A DNA stretch of 20,598 bases from Pseudomonadota bacterium (GCA_023451375.1 JAEXZS010000060.1:1-20598); one strand, 5' to 3'; numbered from the stretch's first letter, positions 7,795 through 14,921 are shown. Notes: generated from the letters alone by a model not told the origin. Translations and numbers: made by a program.

Positions 7795-8124
7795 ATGCCT
7801 CTCCTGATGTGCCCCAACGACAACGCCGCCATGCAGACGCTGGAGCGCGGCGGCGTGCAGTTCGACATGTGCCCTACCTGCCGCGGCGTTTGGCTGGATC
7901 GCGGCGAGCTGGAAAAACTGATGGCCTCGGCCAGCGATGAGGGCCGCGCCTCGGCCCCGACCGCGCCGCCGCAGCAGGCCCAGCCCTATGCGCCCCCGCA
8001 AGGCCAGCCCTGGGGCGGCCAGCCGTATCGGGACGATCGTCGCCACAAGGACGATCGCTACCGCGACGACGACTATCGCTACAAGAAGAAGAAGCGCGAC
8101 AGCATCTTCGACATCTTCGACTGA
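7795..8124 (+). CDS. TFIIB-type zinc-ribbon protein with charged disordered tail
   Basis: A 109-residue protein. Residues 1-42 carry the zf-TFIIB-type ribbon of bacteria: LMCPNDNAAM, then MCPTCRGVWLDRGELEKL, with Cys6, Cys26 and Cys29 (and Asp or another residue as fourth ligand) expected to bind zinc. Residues about 50-80 are rich in Pro, Gln and Ala; residues 79-103 alternate Asp/Arg/Lys/Tyr (RDDRRHKDDRYRDDDYRYKK) and should be disordered. The C-terminus ends IFDIFD. The ATG at 7795 has AAGGA six bases upstream. The family is common in Caulobacterales and other Proteobacteria without a settled function; nucleic-acid or protein binding is plausible but not shown. Its stop is four bases from the convergent 8129-9847 gene. 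Confidence 0.88.
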   Translation: MPLLMCPNDNAAMQTLERGGVQFDMCPTCRGVWLDRGELEKLMASASDEGRASAPTAPPQQAQPYAPPQGQPWGGQPYRDDRRHKDDRYRDDDYRYKKKKRDSIFDIFD

Positions 8125-8128
8125 TGTC

Positions 8129-9847
8129 TCAGGCGGCGACGCCCGCCGCCTGCATCAGTCCGCGAATGGTGGCGAGGCTTTCCGGCGCGGCGTCCAGCGC
8201 CGCGCGGGTTTCCGGCGCGCGCAGCAGCTTCATCGCCTCGGCCTTGGCTCTGTTGGCCGCAGGACCCAGTGGCGCGGCCTCGCCGACCGCCAGCCGCAGC
8301 AGCGCGGTCAGCTTCTGCGCGGGCGCGACCTGGGCGCGGACGATCTGACCCGTCAGGCCGACGTCGGCTTCCAGCGTGCCGCCGACGATGCCGATCGCCT
8401 CCTGAATCTGGCGCTGTTCCAACTCGCCCAGATGGGCGGAGCGCACCGACCGCTGCAGTCGCGCCAGCGTCGCCAGCTTTTGGGACGGGCTGGCGCTGGT
8501 CGGGGACGACTGGCGCATCTCGGTCTCGAACCTCAGCGAGCCGATGCAGGCCGAAAGCCAGCGCGCCGCGGCGCGCTTGTTCGCCCCGCCGGTGACGTTC
8601 TCGCACAGGCGCGTCAGATATTCCGCCTCGGCCAGAACGTTCGGGCAGTCGGCGACGTAGGCGGCGACGAAATCCGCCGTCACCAGCGCCTTAGAGCGCT
8701 CCACGAACGCGGTCTGCACCTCTTCCAGCGAAAGCAGCCGGACCGACGCGGCGGTCAGCGTCATGGCCAGGACGCGCAGGATGTCGATCTCGCCTTCCGG
8801 ATCATTGGGGCGCAGGCGCCGCGAGCTCGACAGCTCGGCCAACACCATCCGCGCCAGAGCGGAGGCCAGCAGGGGGAACTCGCCGACCGCCAGCCGTTCC
8901 GCCAGCCGCGCCGCCGGCCCCTCGATCCTGGGCGTCATCAACGCCATGCGCGGGTCGCGCGACAGCAGGGTCTCCACCTCGCCGGGCGCGATCATCCGGA
9001 CCACGGCGGCCAGGTTGGCGCCCTGGTCCAGCGAAGGACCCAGGATCTCGGCCAGATTCGCGCGGCCGGCCAACATTTCGGCGGCGATCTGCTCGACCGC
9101 CACCACCACCAGGGCGCGGGGCGGCCCCTCCGCCGGGGCGCCGTCGATTAGGTCCATCAGCACGTCCAGCCGCTCGCGCGCGCCCTTCGCCTCGCGCAGC
9201 ACGCCCGCCACGGCGCCGCCCATGATGAAGGCCCTGTCCGGCGCCCCGGTCAGCCGGTGCGCCACATCGGCGATCGAACGTTCGGTCAGCTCGGGGAAGC
9301 GTTCCGCGCGGCCCGCCTTCAGCAGGTCGCCGATCGCCGTCTCGGCCAGGCGCTGATAGTGCCGCACCATGGCGTGCACGTCCTGTCCCGTCGCCTGGCT
9401 TTCCGGCACGGCCACCTTCTGGATCGCATGCTGCAGCTCGACGCCCGACGCCTCCAGCCGCTCGGCGAGATCAGGGCGGTGCAGCAGCTCGAAGGCGGTG
9501 GCGCCCTGACGCCGCAGCCATTCCTCCAGCACCCGCCCGACCAGTGCGCGGGCGTGGGGCGAATAGAGCTCCGCGGGGCTGCCGCAGGCGGGGCGCGGCT
9601 TCTCCTCGGCGACCTTCTTCTTCTTGGGTTCCGGCGCGCCCATCTCCAGGATGGTGAGGCTGCTGAACTCCATGGTGTCGGGGTCCAGCGTTTCCTTGCA
9701 GACGCGCACGGCGGCCGCCAGCCGGTCGGTCATTTGGTCCTCGGCGGTCTCGATCGCGTGCTTGCGGTCCTCCGTCGCGATCAGCAGCGCCCACGCCGAC
9801 GGCGCCGTCTTGCGGACATAGACTTCGTAGTGGATCGGACCGGCCAT
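8129..9847 (-). CDS. Conserved-looking hypothetical protein, helical, divergent from chvI
   Basis: I do not recognise this 572-residue protein. No signal peptide or membrane segment is visible, so it should be cytoplasmic. Residues 1-70 look like a small alpha/beta module (HYEVYVRKTAPSAWALLIAT, then a helix, then FSSLTILEMG). A basic linker (EPKKKKVAEEKPRP) at about 72-87 connects it to some 480 residues that are almost wholly helical and Ala/Leu/Glu/Arg rich. Two similar stretches, ERLAVGEFPLL and LRLAVGEAAPLG, share an 18-base identical DNA segment, hinting at a diverged helical repeat. Codon use resembles the neighbours, so recent transfer is not suggested. The gene is read away from chvI across a 189-base gap. 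A scaffold or protein-binding role would fit a helical-repeat protein, but this is a guess. Confidence 0.8.
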   Translation of the reverse strand: MAGPIHYEVYVRKTAPSAWALLIATEDRKHAIETAEDQMTDRLAAAVRVCKETLDPDTMEFSSLTILEMGAPEPKKKKVAEEKPRPACGSPAELYSPHARALVGRVLEEWLRRQGATAFELLHRPDLAERLEASGVELQHAIQKVAVPESQATGQDVHAMVRHYQRLAETAIGDLLKAGRAERFPELTERSIADVAHRLTGAPDRAFIMGGAVAGVLREAKGARERLDVLMDLIDGAPAEGPPRALVVVAVEQIAAEMLAGRANLAEILGPSLDQGANLAAVVRMIAPGEVETLLSRDPRMALMTPRIEGPAARLAERLAVGEFPLLASALARMVLAELSSSRRLRPNDPEGEIDILRVLAMTLTAASVRLLSLEEVQTAFVERSKALVTADFVAAYVADCPNVLAEAEYLTRLCENVTGGANKRAAARWLSACIGSLRFETEMRQSSPTSASPSQKLATLARLQRSVRSAHLGELEQRQIQEAIGIVGGTLEADVGLTGQIVRAQVAPAQKLTALLRLAVGEAAPLGPAANRAKAEAMKLLRAPETRAALDAAPESLATIRGLMQAAGVAA

Positions 9848-9866
9848 GCTCGCAATCTCGAACAGA

Positions 9867-9895
9867 AGCCTTTAAGGCTAGGTTTGCACAGGCTA
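9867..9895. repeat. Inverted repeat AGCCTT-T-AAGGCT with AGGCTA direct repeats
   Basis: AGCCTT (9867-9872) and AAGGCT (9874-9879) form a perfect inverted repeat around one base. AGGCTA occurs at 9875-9880 and again at 9890-9895, 15 bases apart. The element lies 20 bases upstream of the minus-strand gene start and about 140 bases upstream of chvI, so it could serve either promoter. No named regulator is assigned. Confidence 0.4.
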
Positions 9896-9964
9896 AAAAT
9901 CGCCGCGGCTGACGTCGGAACGTTGAAACCGCCGGTCTGGCGGCCCATCTGGCAAGGCCCTAAT

Positions 9965-9986
9965 GTCACCGTGATCGAACGGTTAC
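9965..9986. repeat. Imperfect inverted repeat upstream of chvI
   Basis: GTCACCG (9965-9971) and CGGTTAC (9980-9986) are inverted copies with one mismatch, separated by TGATCGAA. The element lies about 50 bases before the chvI start, near where a promoter should be. Response regulators of this type usually bind direct repeats, so autoregulation by ChvI is only a possibility. Confidence 0.3.
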
Positions 9987-10022
9987 GCTTGCTGTGCGTT
10001 CTCGCTCGCGGGACGGAAGTTC

Positions 10023-10027
10023 AGGAG
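10023..10027 (+). promoter_or_regulatory. Ribosome binding site that fixes the TTG start of chvI
   Basis: AGGAG ends nine bases before TTG 10037. It supports that rare start over in-frame upstream codons such as GTG 9971, which would add residues not seen at ChvI N-termini. Confidence 0.65.
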
Positions 10028-10036
10028 ACAAGGCCC

Positions 10037-10741
10037 TTGGCGAACATCACTCTGGTCGACGACGACGAGAACATCGTGGCCTCGGTCTCGCTGGCGCTTG
10101 AAAGCCATGGCCACAAGGTCACGGCCTATCACGACGGCGCGTCCGGCCTGGCGGCGCTGGAAGCCACGCCGCCGGATCTGGTGATCCTGGACGTGAAGAT
10201 GCCGCGCATGGACGGCATGGAGGTGCTGCGCCGCCTGCGTCAGACCTCGCAGCTGCCGGTCATCATGCTGACGTCCAAGGACGAGGAGATCGACGAAATC
10301 CTCGGCTTCAACCTCGGCGCCGACGACTACATCCACAAGCCCTTCAGCCAACGGCTGCTGATCGAGCGGGTCAAGGCCATCCTGCGGCGCGTCGGCGCCG
10401 ACGGCATCGAGGCCGAGCCGTCCGCGGAAATCTCCGGCAAGGCGATCAAGCGCGGCAAGCTGACCATGGACCCGGCCCGGCACGAGAGCACTTGGGACGG
10501 CAAGCCCGTCAAGCTGACGGTCACCGAGTTCCTACTGCTGCAGGCGCTGGCGCAACGTCCCGGTTTCGTGAAGAGCCGCGACAACCTGATGGACGCCGCC
10601 TACGACGACCAGGTCTATGTCGACGACCGCACCATCGACAGCCATGTGAAGCGGATGCGCAAGAAGTTCCGCGCCGTGGACCCCGAGTTCGACGCGATCG
10701 AGACCCTGTATGGCGTCGGCTACCGCTACCGCGAAAGCTGA
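10037..10741 (+). CDS. chvI: OmpR-family response regulator ChvI
   Basis: ChvI is the DNA-binding partner of the ChvG kinase and controls acid and envelope stress genes in alphaproteobacteria. The 234-residue product begins (M)ANITLVDDDENI. The receiver domain (1-115) has the acidic pocket Asp8-Asp10, the phospho-acceptor Asp52 in VILDVKMPRMDG, Thr79 and Lys101 (HKPF). The C-terminal winged-helix domain (about 135-234) contains LTVTEFLLLQAL, the recognition region YVDDRTIDSHVKRMRKKF and the terminal YGVGYRYRES. The start is TTG 10037, chosen from the ribosome-binding site and fit to the family N-terminus. The 3' end overlaps chvG by 32 bases, and hprK and the PTS genes follow, so this is the first gene of a five-gene operon. 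Confidence 0.95.
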   Translation: MANITLVDDDENIVASVSLALESHGHKVTAYHDGASGLAALEATPPDLVILDVKMPRMDGMEVLRRLRQTSQLPVIMLTSKDEEIDEILGFNLGADDYIHKPFSQRLLIERVKAILRRVGADGIEAEPSAEISGKAIKRGKLTMDPARHESTWDGKPVKLTVTEFLLLQALAQRPGFVKSRDNLMDAAYDDQVYVDDRTIDSHVKRMRKKFRAVDPEFDAIETLYGVGYRYRES

Positions 10742-12341
10742 TCCCGCCGGGCGCGAGCCCGACGAAGAGACGCCGCCCCGCCGGTCGCGCTTCCGCTTCG
10801 GCGGCTCGCGGCTGGGCGGCTTCATCCTGGCGCTCAACCTTCTCAGCCTGCTGATCCTGTTCGGCGGCGCCCTGGCGTTGAACGAATGGCGCCAGGGGCT
10901 GATCGAGGCGCGCCAGGAATCCCTCACGGTGCAGGCCGAGTTGCTGGCCAACGTGCTGCGCGAAGAGGGGGTGACGCGCGGCCAGCCGACGCCGGAGCTG
11001 GACCTGCAGCGCGCCACCGTCTGGCTGACCGACCGCTTCATCCCGGCGGGGCAGCGCGTCCGCCTGTTCGACAGCAGCGGCATCCAGGTCATCGACAGCT
11101 ATGAGGTCACGGAGTCCATCGGCGGCGAGCCGCTGCCTCCGGCCAATCCCTCCGGCACGCCCGTGCGGGAGGATCCCCAGGCGAAGGCGCTATCCGAGCG
11201 GAACGCCGCCGAGGCGGATGCGGCGGTCTCAGCCGAGGTCGCCGGCGCGCTGGAGGGGCGCTCTTTGGTCACCATCCGCCGCAACGAATCCGGCGAGCGC
11301 GTGGTTTCGGTCACCATCCCCGTGCGCCACGTCAGCCAGGTGCTGGGGGCGCTGACGCTGGAGGCGGGCAACGTCGATGAGATTCTGGCCGCCCAGCGCC
11401 GCGCCCTGTTTCCCTTCGCCCTGGTGGCCTTGGGCGTGAACCTGCTGGCCTCCCTGCTGCTGCACGTCTTCGTCGCCCGGCCGATCCTGCGGCTGTCGGC
11501 GGCGGCGGACCAGGTCAAGCTGCAGCGCGCCCGCGCCATCTCCCTGCCGGACCTGGAGGAGCGGCGCGACGAGATCGGCGATCTGGCGCGCTCGCTGGAA
11601 TCCATGACCAACACCCTGTCCACGCGGATGGACGCCATCGAGCGCTTCGCCGCCGATGTCTCGCACGAGATCAAGAACCCGCTGACCTCGATCCGCTCGG
11701 CGCTCGAAACCCTGCCGTTGGTCAAGACGGACGAGCAGCGCGAGCGGCTGACGGCGCTGCTGCAGCAGGACGTGCGGCGCCTCGACCGGCTGATCACCGA
11801 CATCTCCAACGCCTCGCGCCTCGACGCGGAACTGTCGCGCGACCGTCCGCGCCCGATCGAGCTGAACAGGCTGCTGACCGACATCGTCGGCGTCTATGAA
11901 ACCACGGCCAAGCCGGGGGACATCCCGGTCCTGTTCGAGGCGCCGTCAGAGCCGCTGCGCGTCGTCGGCCGCGACGGTCCGCTGGGCCAGGTCTTCCGCA
12001 ACCTGATCGACAACGCCCGCTCCTTCAGCCCCCCGAATGGGCAGGTGCGCGTTTCGCTGCGCGAGGTGGATGACGACCTGCCGATCCGCGTCCGCGTCGA
12101 GGACGACGGCCCGGGCATACCGCCCGAGAACCTGGAGACAGTGTTCGAGCGCTTCTACACCTCGCGGCCCAAGGGGGCGGCGTTCGGCTCCAACTCCGGC
12201 CTGGGCCTGTCGATCGTGCGCCAGATCGTGGACGCCCATGGCGGGCGGGTATGGGCCGAGAACCGCCTTGGCGACGACGGCGCCGCGCGTGGCGCCCGCT
12301 TCGAGATCGCCCTTCCGGCGGCGCCGGGCCGGCGGGCGTGA
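10710..12341 (+). CDS. chvG: Membrane sensor histidine kinase ChvG
   Basis: ChvG autophosphorylates and passes phosphate to ChvI. The 543-residue product has a basic cytoplasmic N-terminus, TM1 at about 35-57 (LGGFILALNLLSLLILFGGA), a periplasmic sensor domain (about 60-230), TM2 at about 232-256, HAMP (about 257-305), and the dimerisation/phosphoacceptor domain with VSHEIKNPLTS (His319). The ATPase domain shows the N box (NLIDNARSFSPP, 431-442), G1 box (DDGPGI, 465-470), the F region (FERFYTSR) and G2 box (GLGLSI). The ATG at 10710 lies inside chvI, overlapping by 32 bases in another frame, which suggests translational coupling. Its TGA overlaps the ATG of hprK. In several alphaproteobacteria the periplasmic ExoR protein inhibits ChvG; no exoR is in the window. 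Confidence 0.95.
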   Translation: MASATATAKADPAGREPDEETPPRRSRFRFGGSRLGGFILALNLLSLLILFGGALALNEWRQGLIEARQESLTVQAELLANVLREEGVTRGQPTPELDLQRATVWLTDRFIPAGQRVRLFDSSGIQVIDSYEVTESIGGEPLPPANPSGTPVREDPQAKALSERNAAEADAAVSAEVAGALEGRSLVTIRRNESGERVVSVTIPVRHVSQVLGALTLEAGNVDEILAAQRRALFPFALVALGVNLLASLLLHVFVARPILRLSAAADQVKLQRARAISLPDLEERRDEIGDLARSLESMTNTLSTRMDAIERFAADVSHEIKNPLTSIRSALETLPLVKTDEQRERLTALLQQDVRRLDRLITDISNASRLDAELSRDRPRPIELNRLLTDIVGVYETTAKPGDIPVLFEAPSEPLRVVGRDGPLGQVFRNLIDNARSFSPPNGQVRVSLREVDDDLPIRVRVEDDGPGIPPENLETVFERFYTSRPKGAAFGSNSGLGLSIVRQIVDAHGGRVWAENRLGDDGAARGARFEIALPAAPGRRA

Positions 12342-12763
12342 TGGAGGCGCCGGTCCATGCCTCCACCGTCGCCGTCCGGCAAGGCGGGGCGTGGACGGCT
12401 GTCGCCATCCTGGGCCCGTCGGGATCGGGCAAGAGCGACTTGGCGCTGCGCCTGATCGGGCGCGGGTGGCGGCTGGTCAGCGACGACTACACCCGCATGT
12501 GGACCTCGGGCGGCGCGCTCTACGCCGCCGCGCCCGAAAGCATCGCCGGCCGGATCGAAGCGCGGGGGGTCGGGATCGTGGCGACGCCGACACGGTCGCT
12601 GGCGCGCGTCGCCTTGGCCGTGACCTGCGTCGGGGAGACGGTGGAGCGGCTGCCGGAGCCGCGAACGACGGCGCTCGCGGGGGTGGAGATTCCAGTGCTG
12701 GCGCTGGATCCACGGCCCGCCTCGGCGGTCGAGATGGTCGCAGCGGCGCTTCAGGCCCTTTGA
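12341..12763 (+). CDS. hprK: Short HPr kinase/phosphorylase, catalytic domain only
   Basis: HprK phosphorylates and dephosphorylates the regulatory serine of HPr. The product is about 140 residues, equal to the C-terminal kinase domain alone; Firmicute enzymes are about 310 residues with an extra N-terminal domain. Short forms are typical of alphaproteobacteria, so this is not a truncation. The P-loop is GPSGSGKSD (25-33, Lys31), an Asp pair follows in LVSDDY (48-49), and IEARGVGIV matches the family's signature region. ATG 12341 is chosen because the TGATG overlap with chvG and the immediate approach to the P-loop match the short family form; the frame is open upstream but inside chvG. It should act on the HPr two genes downstream. 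Confidence 0.93.
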   Translation: MEAPVHASTVAVRQGGAWTAVAILGPSGSGKSDLALRLIGRGWRLVSDDYTRMWTSGGALYAAAPESIAGRIEARGVGIVATPTRSLARVALAVTCVGETVERLPEPRTTALAGVEIPVLALDPRPASAVEMVAAALQAL

Positions 12764-12807
12764 ACCGGCGCGCAACAGGTCTATGACAGCCGCCTTGCCG
12801 TCCCAAT

Positions 12808-12835
12808 CGGATGCGCCCGGGCTCCCATCCGGGCG
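12808..12835 (+). other. Two mutually exclusive hairpins between hprK and the EIIA gene
   Basis: CGGATG (12808-12813) can pair with CATCCG (12826-12831), while CGCCCGG (12814-12820) can pair with CCGGGCG (12829-12835). The two stems share bases 12829-12831 and so cannot form together. No U-run follows, so this is not a standard terminator. It sits in the only sizeable gap (121 bases) inside the operon, about 50 bases before the EIIA start. Confidence 0.35.
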
Positions 12836-12884
12836 GGGGAACGTCCGGGGACGCTTTCGGGACGGGGATGAGAGTGAAGTCCTT

Positions 12885-13289
12885 ATGATCGGTCTGGTCA
12901 TCGTCACCCACGGGGGGCTGGCCTCGGAATTCCTGTCGGCGATGGAGCACGTGGTCGGCCCGCAGCGCGGCGTGGCCGCCATCTGCATCGGGCCCGAAGA
13001 CGACATGGAGCGCCGCCGCCGCGACATCGTCGACGCCGCCGCCGCCGTCGATGACGGCGAGGGCGTGATCCTGCTGACCGACATGTTCGGCGGCACGCCG
13101 TCCAACCTGGCCATCTCGGTGATGGAGCAGACCCATGCCGAGGTCATCGCCGGCCTCAACCTGCCGATGCTGATCAAGCTGGCCAGCGTGCGCGGGCGTG
13201 AGACGCTGGAGGCCTGCGTCGCCCATGCGCAGGACGCGGGGCGGAAATACATCTCGGTGGCGTCCTGGGTGCTCGCGGGCGAGAAATGA
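12885..13289 (+). CDS. PTS system EIIA component, mannose (Man) family, regulatory type
   Basis: A 134-residue EIIA-Man fold protein. It begins MIGLVIVTHGGLASEFL, with His9 as the expected phosphorylation site, and shows LLTDMFGGTPSNLAI, the conserved second active-site segment. It should receive phosphate from HPr. No IIB, IIC or IID genes are nearby, so it probably acts as a regulatory phosphoprotein and not in sugar transport; this use of the module is well known in alphaproteobacteria, where the gene is often called manX or ptsM. The frame opens at 12783, but ATG 12885 is preferred because the protein then starts exactly at the first beta strand and a purine-rich GAGAGTGAAG lies before it. 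It overlaps HPr by four bases (ATGA). Confidence 0.92.
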   Translation: MIGLVIVTHGGLASEFLSAMEHVVGPQRGVAAICIGPEDDMERRRRDIVDAAAAVDDGEGVILLTDMFGGTPSNLAISVMEQTHAEVIAGLNLPMLIKLASVRGRETLEACVAHAQDAGRKYISVASWVLAGEK

Positions 13290-13558
13290 CGACCGAGGCG
13301 ACGCTGAACATCTGCAACGCGCGCGGCCTGCACGCCCGCGCCTCGGCCAAGTTCGTGAAGCTGGCCACCGGTTTCGACAGCGAGATCATGGTCACGCGCG
13401 ACGGCGTCACGGTGGACGCCCGCTCGATCATGGGGCTGCTGATGCTGGGGGCGGGCATCGGCTGCGACATCCAGGTGTCGGCCGAAGGGCCGGACGCCGA
13501 GGAGGCGATCGCGGCCCTGACCGATCTGGTCGCCCGCAAGTTCGACGAGGACCAGTAG
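13286..13558 (+). CDS. ptsH: Phosphocarrier protein HPr
   Basis: HPr accepts phosphate from enzyme I and gives it to EIIA. The 90-residue product has the catalytic site ARGLHARASAKF (His16) and the regulatory serine site DARSIMGLLMLGA (Ser47), the residue that HprK would phosphorylate. The presence of hprK in the same operon fits this two-site design. It overlaps the EIIA gene by ATGA, giving translational coupling, and is the last gene of the operon. In alphaproteobacteria with this cluster the protein belongs to the nitrogen-type PTS (sometimes called NPr/ptsO). Enzyme I is not in the window. It converges on the phytase gene with 18 bases between stops. Confidence 0.95.
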   Translation: MTTEATLNICNARGLHARASAKFVKLATGFDSEIMVTRDGVTVDARSIMGLLMLGAGIGCDIQVSAEGPDAEEAIAALTDLVARKFDEDQ

Positions 13559-13576
13559 GCCCTCCCGCGCTAGGCC

Positions 13577-14683
13577 TTACAGGCCCAGCGCCGTGCGGAC
13601 GTCGCGCCAGTCGACGTATTTGAAGTTCTGGGTCCCGACGTCGTTGACGTCGTCCTGGATCACCACCAGCCCCTCCGGGAACGGGCCGACCACGCCGCCG
13701 GCCGCCGCCAGGCCGTCGGTGCCGGTGACGCCGTCGACCGCCCCGTCCCCGACCACGAACCGGCCCTTGTATTCCGGCGCGGCGCCGTCGATGCGCCAGA
13801 CGGGGAAGGTGGAGTCGCCCTGGCTGGAGCCGATCAGATAGCGCCCGTCGCCGTCCGTGATCGTCGTCAGCCCCTCGGCGTCGGCGACCAGCACGCCCGG
13901 GGCGATCGGCTGGATCAGGGTCCGCGCCGCCCCCGAGGCCGGATCGAGGCCGTAGCGCCACAGGCCGACGTTCTCCTCGGTGATATACAGGGCGTCGGTC
14001 GCTTCGTCGGCTGCGCAGCCTTCGGAGATGGAGCCGATCTCCGCGCGTCGCACCTCGCGGGTCACCGGCTGGCCGTCGGCGCCTGCGGTCAGCACGAACT
14101 GGCGCAGTTCGCCCTCATGCCCGACCAGGACGGCGTGGATCTCGTCGCCGCGCTTGCCGAAGCAGAAGCCGTAGGGTTCGACCACATCCGTGGTGATGGA
14201 GCCCCAGTGGCGGACGCCGTTCTCGCCTGTCCCGGCCGGATCGAACAGATAGAGGGCCACGCCGGTCCTGCCGGGCGTGCGGTCGCTCGCGCCCAGCACC
14301 AGCTGCGGACGGCCGCCGACGCTCAGGCCTTCGACCACGTCGACGTTGTTCAGCAGGCCCTCGGGCATGAACTGCAGGATACGGCCGTCGAAGCCGTAGA
14401 TGTAGAGGCCGGACTTCTTGTCCGTGCCGGCGACGAAGCCGGGCGTCGACTGACCCATCACGGTGACCGGCGCGGCCGAGGCCCAGACGGCCGGATCGTC
14501 CGCCGCGTCGTCGCCAATCGTGCCGACCGAAGGCGTCTCGAGCACGGCCGTGACCGGCGCGCCCTCGCCGACGAAGCCTTCGCCCTCGCCCTGATAGTCG
14601 ACCTCGTGCGTGGCGCATGCGGCCAGCAGGGCCAGCACGGAGGCGGCGGCCGCCAGACGGGCGGCGGAACGGAACGTCGGCAT
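13577..14683 (-). CDS. Beta-propeller phytase (3-phytase), lipoprotein
   Basis: Beta-propeller phytases remove phosphate from inositol hexakisphosphate using bound calcium. The 368-residue product starts MPTFRSAARL, with a lipobox LAAC (Cys23) after a hydrophobic stretch, so it should be a lipoprotein; Ala follows the Cys, favouring the outer membrane. Family motifs include DDPAVW, GTDKKSGLYIYGFDG, NNVDV, EGCAADEATDALYITEENVGLWRY, DAEGLT, GSSQGDSTFPVWR, FPEGLVVIQDD and QNFKYVDW; many of the acidic residues are of the kind that bind calcium. A GTG at 14698 would add five residues; ATG 14683 is preferred because it gives a normal lipoprotein signal. It is divergent from a TonB-dependent receptor, a pairing known for phytases of this class. 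Confidence 0.93.
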   Translation of the reverse strand: MPTFRSAARLAAAASVLALLAACATHEVDYQGEGEGFVGEGAPVTAVLETPSVGTIGDDAADDPAVWASAAPVTVMGQSTPGFVAGTDKKSGLYIYGFDGRILQFMPEGLLNNVDVVEGLSVGGRPQLVLGASDRTPGRTGVALYLFDPAGTGENGVRHWGSITTDVVEPYGFCFGKRGDEIHAVLVGHEGELRQFVLTAGADGQPVTREVRRAEIGSISEGCAADEATDALYITEENVGLWRYGLDPASGAARTLIQPIAPGVLVADAEGLTTITDGDGRYLIGSSQGDSTFPVWRIDGAAPEYKGRFVVGDGAVDGVTGTDGLAAAGGVVGPFPEGLVVIQDDVNDVGTQNFKYVDWRDVRTALGL

Positions 14684-14714
14684 GGTGAACCCCGGCACAT
14701 GAATGTCGGGTCCT

Positions 14715-14741
14715 GATCATCGCCGCCGCCGGGCAGGTCAA
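14715..14741 (-). promoter_or_regulatory. Possible promoter of the phytase gene
   Basis: On the minus strand TTGACC (14741-14736) is followed after 14 bases by GATGATC (14721-14715). The -35 box is a good fit to the alphaproteobacterial consensus and the -10 box is poor. It lies about 32 bases before the phytase ATG. No clear PhoB box is seen. Confidence 0.3.
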
Positions 14742-14909
14742 CGGCGTGCGGGTGACGGTTTGAGCGCGGTTCGGCGACAAACCTTCTCATGACGGAGCAA
14801 TCATCGCCAATAGGTCGAAAAACAGCGATCCTCGCGTCGCGGAACCGTCGTGATCGCTTCGCGCCCCGGCGATAAGCGCAGCCCCATTCGTCGGCGAACA
14901 CGCCGGCCT

Positions 14910-14915
14910 AGGGGA
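14910..14915 (+). promoter_or_regulatory. Ribosome binding site that fixes the receptor start
   Basis: AGGGGA lies six bases before ATG 14922. It supports this start over the in-frame ATG 14850, which would put 24 basic residues in front of a good signal peptide. Confidence 0.7.
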
Positions 14916-14921
14916 TTTCGC

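Noticed and set aside
8279..8896. An 18-base identical segment repeated within the 8129-9847 gene
   Set aside because: Both copies encode the same RLAVGE peptide in a helical protein, so it is explained by a protein repeat or convergent codon use and not by a mobile or regulatory repeat.
13557..13577. Bidirectional terminator between HPr and phytase
   Set aside because: AGGCC and GGCCT can pair over an 11-base loop, but the stem has only five pairs and no T-run on either strand.
14770..14815. PhoB box between the phytase and receptor genes
   Set aside because: Two TCAT elements occur here, but they are 14 bases apart and lack the CTGTCAT repeats with 11-base spacing expected of a Pho box.
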